Position numbers and translations under genes: made by a program
Part shown: piece by piece, positions 1 to 4,788 of the stretch
How the letters are laid out: each line of letters starts with the position of its first letter
Position numbering within the stretch: position 1 is the stretch's first letter
The notes under the pieces: generated by a model
Seen by the model: only the letters and a program-made list of their open reading frames with translations
Told to the model about the DNA's origin: nothing
Databases searched by the model: none
DNA from: Bacteroidota bacterium
Lineage (GTDB): Bacteria; Bacteroidota; Bacteroidia; Chitinophagales; LD1
DNA: 5,428 nucleotides
NCBI GenBank assembly: GCA_003165135.1
Contig: PLSN01000256.1
Location: 1 to 5,428, forward strand
Direction: 5' to 3'

Positions 1-1172
1 GTACGGCGCAATGCGGCGACAATGTGCCGATCGGTGTGGGTGATTTTCAATTTATAGAGCAACTCGTGACCGAACGCAATATAGAGATGGTAGTAGTAGG
101 GCCTGAGGACCCGCTGGTGGCAGGCATCTATGATTATTTCCAGTCAAAGGAAAGCCTCAAAAAAGTTAATGTCATCGGCCCGTCAAAAGAAGCGGCACAA
201 CTCGAAGGAAGCAAAGCCTACGCAAAGAAATTTATGATGCGGCATAATATCCCGACAGCTGCATACAGGGAGTTTGATGCGGACAATCTCGCCGAAGGAC
301 TGGCATACATAGATACTCAGGAAGCACCGATAGTGCTCAAGGCAGACGGCCTCGCAGCAGGCAAAGGCGTACTCATCCTCGAATCAAAAGAAGAAGCAAA
401 AAAAGAGCTAAGCGAGATGATCGCCAATGCTAAATTTGGTAAGGCATCAAGCCGCGTAGTGATAGAGCAGTTTCTCTCGGGGATAGAGTTCTCCGTGTTT
501 GTTTTGACCGATGGCGTGAATTATAAAATTCTGCCGGAGGCGAAAGACTACAAACGTATCGGCGAAGGCGACAAAGGCCTCAACACAGGCGGCATGGGCG
601 CAGTGTCGCCAGTTCCTTTCTACGATGATGTGCTGAAAAAGAAAGTCGAAGAGCGCATCATCAAGCCCACGATAGATGGCTTTGCAAAAGAAGGATTGGT
701 GTATAAAGGTTTTGTGTTTTTTGGTTTGATACGTGTGAATGGAGAACCTTTTGTGATCGAGTACAACTGCCGTATGGGTGACCCGGAGACAGAGGTCGTG
801 ATGCCACGCCTTGATTCAGACATCGTACAGCATTTCGCAGCAGTGGGCATTGGCACTCTCGCTAACGAACAGATCAAATTCAATCCACGTGCCGCATGTA
901 CAGTGGTAGTGGCATCAGGCGGCTATCCGAACGAATATGAGAAACACAAGGTGATCAAAGGCCTTCCTGCGCCTACAGAGGACACAATCGTTTTTCACTC
1001 CGGCACTAAAAACTCCGGGCATGATATAGTGACCAATGGCGGTCGGGTGCTGGCTGTGACATCATTTGGAAAGGATATTGCAGACGCCGTCGCGAAGTCA
1101 AACCATATGATAGAACGGATCCAATTTGATAAAAAATACTATAGAAAGGACATCGGCTACGAGTTTAAGTAA
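1..1172 (+). CDS. purD: Phosphoribosylamine--glycine ligase (GAR synthetase), 5'-truncated by window edge
   Basis: PurD joins glycine to 5-phosphoribosylamine using ATP, an early step of cytosolic de novo purine synthesis. The reading frame is open from the first base. The first full codon is at position 3 and 389 residues are visible. The opening residues TAQCGDNVPIG correspond to the end of the family's PGNAGTA motif, so roughly 35 N-terminal residues lie outside the window; full-length PurD is about 425 residues. A GTG at 24 is an internal codon, not the start. Counting from the first full codon, the ATP-grasp motifs are in order: GPSKEAAQLEGSK (59-71), LKADGLAAGKGV (112-123), NTGGMGAV (194-201) and the signature YNCRMGDPETE (254-264). 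The C-terminal domain begins near 295 (RAACTVVVASGGYP). Nothing appears broken. The gene ends in three consecutive in-frame TAA codons (1170-1178). Identification is secure. Confidence 0.96.
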   Translation, partial: TAQCGDNVPIGVGDFQFIEQLVTERNIEMVVVGPEDPLVAGIYDYFQSKESLKKVNVIGPSKEAAQLEGSKAYAKKFMMRHNIPTAAYREFDADNLAEGLAYIDTQEAPIVLKADGLAAGKGVLILESKEEAKKELSEMIANAKFGKASSRVVIEQFLSGIEFSVFVLTDGVNYKILPEAKDYKRIGEGDKGLNTGGMGAVSPVPFYDDVLKKKVEERIIKPTIDGFAKEGLVYKGFVFFGLIRVNGEPFVIEYNCRMGDPETEVVMPRLDSDIVQHFAAVGIGTLANEQIKFNPRAACTVVVASGGYPNEYEKHKVIKGLPAPTEDTIVFHSGTKNSGHDIVTNGGRVLAVTSFGKDIADAVAKSNHMIERIQFDKKYYRKDIGYEFK

Positions 1173-1200
1173 TAATAAACTTCCTTTGACGTATGGAGAA

Positions 1201-1228
1201 GGGACAAAGGACAGGTGACGAGGGACGC
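1201..1228. repeat. Degenerate heptamer tandem repeat, array 1 (4 units)
   Basis: Four 7-nt units lie in perfect register: gggacaa, aggacag, gtgacga, gggacgc. The GAC core is invariant and the flanking positions vary. Read on the minus strand the consensus is NNGTCCC. A weaker unit (tggagaa, 1194-1200) may precede them. The array fills part of the 86-nt spacer between the purD stops and the start of the TPR gene. It has the same period and GTC core as the array before scpB (4751-4785), in the opposite orientation. Its function is unknown. Confidence 0.7.
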
Positions 1229-1246
1229 AAAGTCACCGCTTTTATT
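1214..1246 (+). terminator. Possible weak intrinsic terminator after purD
   Basis: GGTGAC (1214-1219) and GTCACC (1232-1237) form a perfect 6-bp stem with a 12-nt loop. It is followed after GC by TTTTATT (1240-1246). The position suits purD termination, but the stem is short, the loop long and the T tract interrupted. The left arm lies within the heptamer array, so the pairing could be a by-product of that repeat. If it does work, the TPR gene needs its own promoter, and I found no convincing one in the spacer. Confidence 0.3.
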
Positions 1247-1264
1247 GAGTATACTAAACCTGTA

Positions 1265-2143
1265 ATGGCAAAATCATTCTCCACTATTTTATTTGCCCTG
1301 ATGCTAACGACCGTTAGTGCGCAGGAAGCAAAGAACTACTACGAGCAGGGAGTTGAATTCGCGCGTATCGGCAAGCCGGAAGATGCCATTGATGCTTTTA
1401 ATAAATCTATCGCACTGAAGCCTGATGAATATGTGGCATGGTATAATCGCGGCGTAGCCGAACTTATGGTACACCGCTATGAAGACGCACTGACTGATTT
1501 TGATAAGACCATCCTTCTTAATCCCGGCTACAAAAAGGCATACCTCAATCGCGGCACGACCAAAAAACACCTTACAGACTACGATGGGGCATTGGCGGAC
1601 TACAACTACCTGCTCAGGCATGACACGATCAATATGGAGGCATTCTACTATCGCGGCCTGTTGTATAACCTGATCGGAAAAAGGGTCGAAGCCTGCATGG
1701 ACTTTAATAAGGCGCGCCGCCTGGGCTATAAGGATGCTCAGATAGAGGTCGATGGCTGCGTGCGCAGGCCAATCGCAGACGATACTTCCATTCATTCTAT
1801 CCTGAGGCTCACGAGAATGGCTGACAACGATGACTATGGCTATACGCCCGAGCATCCGGTACGCGTCGGCAAAGGCCCTGAAAGCGGACCTAACAATGTA
1901 CGCACCTATCTCGAGCTGCTGCGTGATGCGAATGGCAAGCCTCTGAAGTACGAGCGCATCGGCACCTGCTGTCCGTATAAATCCGACCATGCATTCTTCG
2001 GTAAGGAGGCAATGGAGGAAAAATACCAGATCACATACACTGCTGCTGATGGCTCGATTAAAACAGCTTTCATCTATCTGACTTTCTATGATTACGAGGA
2101 GCCATTGATACTGGCTGGAATGGGAACAGTAAAGTCCAAATAG
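1265..2143 (+). CDS. Exported TPR-repeat protein with uncharacterised C-terminal domain
   Basis: This 292-residue protein begins with a likely Sec signal peptide: positive MAK, hydrophobic TILFALMLTTV, and a VSA-Q cleavage site after residue 19. It should therefore be periplasmic or secreted. Four tetratricopeptide repeats follow with exact 34-residue spacing (about 21-54, 55-88, 89-122, 123-156), showing the usual AWYNRG and YEDAL-type positions. TPRs normally bind proteins. Residues about 185-287 form a separate domain with YGYTPEHPVRVG, a GPNNVRTYLELL stretch, GTCCPY (233-238, a Cys pair) and FIYLTFYDYEEP. From memory it resembles small Bacteroidota proteins often mislabelled as 2-dehydro-3-deoxyphosphooctonate aldolase, though nothing here suggests aldolase activity. 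The frame is open back to an ATG at 1193, but that start would put 24 polar residues, coded by the heptamer repeat, ahead of the signal peptide, so 1265 is preferred. The exact role is unknown. Confidence 0.85.
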   Translation: MAKSFSTILFALMLTTVSAQEAKNYYEQGVEFARIGKPEDAIDAFNKSIALKPDEYVAWYNRGVAELMVHRYEDALTDFDKTILLNPGYKKAYLNRGTTKKHLTDYDGALADYNYLLRHDTINMEAFYYRGLLYNLIGKRVEACMDFNKARRLGYKDAQIEVDGCVRRPIADDTSIHSILRLTRMADNDDYGYTPEHPVRVGKGPESGPNNVRTYLELLRDANGKPLKYERIGTCCPYKSDHAFFGKEAMEEKYQITYTAADGSIKTAFIYLTFYDYEEPLILAGMGTVKSK

Positions 2144-2156
2144 TCACCCCACCACC

Positions 2157-2194
2157 CAACCCTCCAGGGGAGGTTAGGAGGGGTTGTTTTTTTT
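2157..2194 (+). terminator. Intrinsic terminator of the TPR gene
   Basis: CAACCCTCC (2157-2165) pairs with GGAGGGGTTG (2177-2186), giving 9 bp with one bulged G and an 11-nt loop. It is followed directly by eight T (2187-2194). The hairpin starts 14 nt after the TPR stop. An alternative fold pairs CCTCC with GGAGG inside the loop. The minus strand has no T run after the stem, so termination is expected only for rightward transcription. The stop codon and last codons of the converging DUF1905/OmdA gene lie inside this structure. Confidence 0.8.
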
Positions 2195-2686
2195 CTGCTC
2201 GCGTATCATTAGTCCATAATGCAGGCCGCGTGCGAGTGCATTCACAGACATCCCAATGCGCTTGGCTTTGGTAGGTTCGGTCTTGGCGCTCTCGATCCAG
2301 TTAGAGAAATATTTCTGATGTCCCGGTGTCAGCTTTTGAAAAAATTCTAGTGCTTTCGGTTCGTCGGCGAGACAATCGAGCAGGTCGTCAGAAAGTTTAA
2401 TGGGAGAATCATCCACTTCTATTTTTACGGAGAGCTTGGCGCTTTTGCGTTTACCGATGCCCTTGCGGATCTCTGCATTGAGCGGCATGATAAAATCACC
2501 CTCGCCCATCGGCATGAGCGCCACACCCTTTATCACATAGTCATCGAGCTTTCCGCGCACGCGAAAGGATTTCTTATTGCCGGGCTTGAGCTTCTCTGCA
2601 TACTCGGCGGGCACCTCGATATAGGTCCAGCCGGTCTTTTCGCCCATCTCGCCAAAGCGCAATATCGTAGTAGTGAATGATACCAT
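2174..2686 (-). CDS. DUF1905 plus OmdA (YdeI/OmpD-associated) domain protein
   Basis: This 170-residue protein has two recognisable parts. Residues about 1-92 match a DUF1905 beta-barrel-like domain: WTYIEVP (20-26), FRVRGKLDDY (41-50), MGEGDFIMPLNAEIRKGIGK (60-79) and a closing VKIEVDD. Residues about 98-155 match the OmdA/YdeI C-terminal domain: LDCLADEPKALEFFQKLTP, then HQKYFSNWIESAKTEPTKAKRIG. Family members are sometimes called bacteriocin-protection proteins, but their biochemical role is not established. No signal peptide or membrane segment is seen, so it is probably cytosolic. It begins with ATG at 2686. It is the last of three minus-strand genes, 75 nt after the DUF2007 gene. Its last residues (KKNNPS) and stop are encoded by the complement of the opposite gene's terminator, including an A8 run. 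The C-terminus may therefore have been set by that element. Confidence 0.85.
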   Translation of the reverse strand: MVSFTTTILRFGEMGEKTGWTYIEVPAEYAEKLKPGNKKSFRVRGKLDDYVIKGVALMPMGEGDFIMPLNAEIRKGIGKRKSAKLSVKIEVDDSPIKLSDDLLDCLADEPKALEFFQKLTPGHQKYFSNWIESAKTEPTKAKRIGMSVNALARGLHYGLMIREQKKNNPS

Positions 2687-2761
2687 GAGATAAATGTCAG
2701 CAATATGCGGGAAGATAACAAACGGTGAACATTACCGGGATGAGTGACCAGATTGATTTCT

Positions 2762-3142
2762 TTATCCCTGCACTTCCCACAACACTAAAATAGCTGCTGT
2801 CACCATCACAGCCACTATCACCATCAATCGAAACTCCAATCGTATGTTTCTGAGAAATGGAATTTTAAAAGTCGCATTATCGAGTGAGGTATAGAGTGGT
2901 GTGGGCAGAAAGTCTGTTTCTTTGAGATAACCGCCTTCTTCCAATATCTCGACCGCTTTTCGCACATCACTCTGCCTTACTTGCAGTTTCACACCTCCGA
3001 TGGCATTGGAGTAAAAGGGATTGGCCTGCACTGTTAGTTCGTCCTGCACCGCGCAGTCTATCCCCTCAGATTCCAGCCGTCCGCGAATGACAGCGACCTC
3101 AGTAGCATAGGTGAAAGTTTTTATAGTGACGAATTTGTCCAA
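2762..3142 (-). CDS. DUF2007 protein with C-terminal membrane anchor (TTG start)
   Basis: This 126-residue protein has an N-terminal DUF2007 domain (about 1-70), a small ferredoxin-like fold sometimes called a putative prokaryotic signal-transducing protein. Visible features are the opening FVTIKTF, the RGRLESEGIDC helix (21-30), DELTVQANPFYSNAIGGVKLQV (34-55) and the VRKAVEILEEGGYL helix. A hydrophobic segment at about 105-122 (LMVIVAVMVTAAILVLW) should anchor it in the inner membrane with the domain in the cytoplasm. The start is TTG at 3142: the in-frame upstream stretch has no ATG, GTG or other TTG before a TGA at 3170-3172, and MDKFVTIK fits the family's usual beginning. Only 10 nt separate it from the trmO stop, so the two are probably co-transcribed. 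Its function and ligand are unknown. Confidence 0.85.
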   Translation of the reverse strand: MDKFVTIKTFTYATEVAVIRGRLESEGIDCAVQDELTVQANPFYSNAIGGVKLQVRQSDVRKAVEILEEGGYLKETDFLPTPLYTSLDNATFKIPFLRNIRLEFRLMVIVAVMVTAAILVLWEVQG

Positions 3143-3152
3143 TGCATATGAT

Positions 3153-3611
3153 TTATTTCCAGTAATTTTTCATCAGGTCGGCTACCCAAAGCGGTTGTCT
3201 GATCTCTCCTTTAGGTTGGAATTCTTTAATGACAGGTTTTATGTCAAGTACTGGCGTACCGTCTATCGCGTCCAGATATTTGACCTTTAAAGTTCTGCCG
3301 CTATGCTCCAAAAGTTCCACCGTGCAAAGCCCTATGGTATTTGGTCTGTCCTTTTTTCTTTGACCGAAAATACCCACCACGGGATAGCCAGGATTACCTC
3401 TCGGCCTACCTGAGTATATAATGTCTTTGCTTTCCACTTTATCAAAAAAGTAAATGATCTCGAGATGCGAGAAGTCAGAGATGTTTTCAAAAGCCTCTGT
3501 GGGGATATGCGCGGCGAGTTCGATCTCAGCGATCACTTCCTCCCAGTTATCATCTATGGGACTTGTTCTTGAATTTTTGACAGTTGCGACCGGGTTGAGC
3601 GTTATTTCCAT
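3153..3611 (-). CDS. trmO: TrmO-like tRNA (t6A37) N6-methyltransferase, short form
   Basis: TrmO (TsaA/YaeB, UPF0066) uses S-adenosylmethionine to methylate N6-threonylcarbamoyladenosine at position 37 of certain tRNAs, using a beta-barrel fold rather than a Rossmann fold. At 152 residues this is the catalytic barrel only, without the C-terminal extension of the E. coli protein (about 235). Hallmarks are ISDFSHLEIIYFFD (44-57), GIFGQRKKDRPNTIGL (80-95) and LDAIDGTPVLDIKPVI (113-128). E. coli-type proteins read ATRSPFRPNPIG where this one reads GQRKKDRPNTIG. The RPNxIG core is kept but the preceding residues differ, so it may belong to a divergent subfamily and its tRNA substrate is not certain. 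It is the first gene of the minus-strand group and is divergent from atpG. Family assignment is strong; the exact substrate is inferred. Confidence 0.85.
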   Translation of the reverse strand: MEITLNPVATVKNSRTSPIDDNWEEVIAEIELAAHIPTEAFENISDFSHLEIIYFFDKVESKDIIYSGRPRGNPGYPVVGIFGQRKKDRPNTIGLCTVELLEHSGRTLKVKYLDAIDGTPVLDIKPVIKEFQPKGEIRQPLWVADLMKNYWK

Positions 3612-3701
3612 TTTATCAATCTATTTATCATAAATATGATGCTATTTTCAAATAGGAATATATCTTTTTTCTTCTAAAGATGGCCGATTTATCCCAAAAT
3701 C

Positions 3702-3722
3702 CCTACCTGACCGGCAGGCAGG
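3702..3722. repeat. GC-rich imperfect palindrome
   Basis: CCTACCTG (3702-3709) and CAGGCAGG (3715-3722) pair at 7 of 8 positions around the loop ACCGG. It sits in the trmO/atpG divergent spacer, only two bases from the next inverted repeat. It is more GC-rich than the A/T-rich DNA to its left. No T run follows on either strand, so a terminator is unlikely. It may be part of a dispersed intergenic repeat. Confidence 0.6.
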
Positions 3723-3724
3723 CC

Positions 3725-3774
3725 CTAAAGGGGACTTTAACAGCCCAAACCTTATCGTTTTAAGCCCCCTTTAG
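3725..3774. repeat. Inverted repeat CTAAAGGGG..CCCCTTTAG in divergent spacer
   Basis: CTAAAGGGGACTTTAA (3725-3740) and TTTAAGCCCCCTTTAG (3759-3774) are inverted copies matching at 14 of 16 positions, separated by an 18-nt loop. CTAAAGGGG and its complement are exact. The element ends 22 nt before the -33 box of the atpG promoter. Such a hairpin could be a dispersed repeat, or a binding or RNA-processing site. No T tract follows, which argues against a terminator. Confidence 0.7.
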
Positions 3775-3796
3775 ACGGCTTGAGCTAGATTTTGCC

Positions 3797-3827
3797 TTTG
3801 GACAAGTGCGGGATAATCTTATTTTTG
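3797..3827 (+). promoter_or_regulatory. Bacteroidota-type promoter for atpG
   Basis: A -33 box TTTG (3797-3800) and a -7 box TATTTTTG (3820-3827) are 19 nt apart, matching the TTTG / TAnnTTTG pattern of Bacteroidota primary sigma factors at their usual spacing. Transcription would begin near 3834, leaving a leader of about a dozen bases before the ATG at 3846. The leader is A-rich (ATAATCAAGAA) with no Shine-Dalgarno, as is normal in this phylum. A start upstream of this promoter can be excluded. Confidence 0.8.
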
Positions 3828-3845
3828 CACCGCAATAATCAAGAA

Positions 3846-4745
3846 ATGGCAAATCTCAAAGAAGTACGCAATCGTATCGCTAGTGTCAATACCACTTCGC
3901 AGATCACCAAGGCTATGAAGCTGGTGTCTGCGTCTAAGCTGAAACGCGCGCAGGACCGTATCGTGCAGATGCGTCCCTACTCCGAAAAACTAAACTATAT
4001 CCTCGGCAATATCATGGACGCGCTGAAAGGTGAGGACATCTCACTGAAAGTAAACGTAAAACTTGAGCCTAAGAACATCCTCATCGTGCTGATCACCTCT
4101 GACAAGGGCCTATGCGGAGGCTTCAACTCAAACCTGATCAAGACCGCCAGCCGCCTGGTCAATGAGACCTATGCCGCACAGCGCAAAGCAGGCAATATCA
4201 CAATGATGTTCGTCGGAAAGAAAGGCTATGATGCTTTCAAAAGAGCTAAAGACATTACCCTGATCACGGACCACAACAGCCTGATGAATGGCGTGACTTT
4301 CGAACAGTCTACAGCAGTATCGGCCAAGATCACAGAGGATTTCCTCGCTACGAAATATGATGTGGTGGAGCTGGTCTATGCTAAGTTCATCAATGCAGCT
4401 ACGCAGCACTGGATGACGGAGCGTTTCCTACCGGTCGAGAAGAAAGAAGTAGTGGGTGCAGTAAAATCAAAGCAAAAGGACAACTATATATTCCAGCCTG
4501 ACAAGCAGACCCTGCTTGAGGAGCTGGCACCGAAGATATTGAACACGCAATTCTTTAAGGCCCTACTCGATACCAATGCCTCAGAACACGGTGCTCGTAT
4601 GGTGGCGATGGACGCAGCGACCAACAATGCCAATGAACTGATCCGCAGCCTGAAAATACAATACAACAGAGAGCGCCAGGCGGCGATCACCAAAGAGATC
4701 CTCGAGATCGTCGGCGGAGCCGCTGCCCTTGAAGAAAATGGTTAA
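3846..4745 (+). CDS. atpG: F1Fo ATP synthase gamma subunit
   Basis: The gamma subunit is the central rotor shaft of F1. Its N- and C-terminal helices form a coiled coil inside the alpha3beta3 ring and link to epsilon and the c-ring. The protein has 299 residues, normal for the family. The N-terminal helix is clear (RIASVNTTSQITKAMKLVSA, 10-29, then SKLKRAQ). SDKGLCGGFNSN (85-96) is the conserved Rossmann-like core motif, and SEHGARMVAMDAATNNA (246-262) begins the long C-terminal helix. The family signature [IV]TxExx[DE]xxxGAx[SAKR] fits exactly as ITKEILEIVGGAAA (281-294). The ATG at 3846 is chosen because MANLKEVRNRI is the typical start; the frame is open to 3792, but those codons overlap the promoter. 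No other ATP synthase gene is adjacent: trmO diverges upstream and scpB follows. It probably shares a transcript with scpB. Confidence 0.97.
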   Translation: MANLKEVRNRIASVNTTSQITKAMKLVSASKLKRAQDRIVQMRPYSEKLNYILGNIMDALKGEDISLKVNVKLEPKNILIVLITSDKGLCGGFNSNLIKTASRLVNETYAAQRKAGNITMMFVGKKGYDAFKRAKDITLITDHNSLMNGVTFEQSTAVSAKITEDFLATKYDVVELVYAKFINAATQHWMTERFLPVEKKEVVGAVKSKQKDNYIFQPDKQTLLEELAPKILNTQFFKALLDTNASEHGARMVAMDAATNNANELIRSLKIQYNRERQAAITKEILEIVGGAAALEENG

Positions 4746-4750
4746 TTGTA

Positions 4751-4785
4751 TTAGTCTATTGTCTAACATCTAATGTCTATCGTCT
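4751..4785. repeat. Degenerate heptamer tandem repeat, array 2 (5 units)
   Basis: Five 7-nt units lie in exact register: ttagtct, attgtct, aacatct, aatgtct, atcgtct. The last three columns (TCT with T invariant at 5, C at 6, T at 7) never change, G at column 4 is kept in four of five, and column 3 is random. The consensus is AWNGTCT. A degraded sixth unit (attgtat, 4745-4751) overlaps the end of the atpG stop. The array fills almost the whole atpG-scpB spacer and ends three bases before the scpB start, so it would be the leader of scpB. Confidence 0.8.
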
Positions 4786-4788
4786 CAT

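Noticed and set aside
1193..1264. Longer start for the TPR protein at ATG 1193
   Set aside because: It would add 24 polar residues encoded by the heptamer repeat in front of a well-formed signal peptide. The ATG at 1265 places the signal peptide at the N-terminus.
1304..1990. Open minus-strand frame of 228 codons opposite the TPR gene
   Set aside because: It is antisense to a clearly coding gene with regular TPRs. Its translation shows no domain, and its length reflects codon bias of the real frame.
2687..2761. Separate promoter for the DUF1905/OmdA gene
   Set aside because: A TTTG on the minus strand is followed 19 nt later by TGACATTT, which is a poor -7 box. Read-through from the DUF2007 gene explains expression equally well.
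3612..3680. Promoter for trmO on the minus strand
   Set aside because: The A/T-rich stretch contains CCTATTTG at a plausible distance, but it does not match TAnnTTTG and there is no good -33 box. A promoter is likely here but cannot be placed.
3725..3774. Intrinsic terminator in the divergent spacer
   Set aside because: No T run follows the stem on either strand, and no gene ends here on either side.
3792..3845. Longer start for atpG at 3792
   Set aside because: The extra codons cover the -33/-7 promoter boxes, and MANLKEVRNRI at 3846 is the normal family start.
4751..4785. CRISPR-like or satellite array
   Set aside because: Units are 7 nt with no spacers and no cas genes nearby, so it is a degenerate tandem repeat and not a CRISPR.
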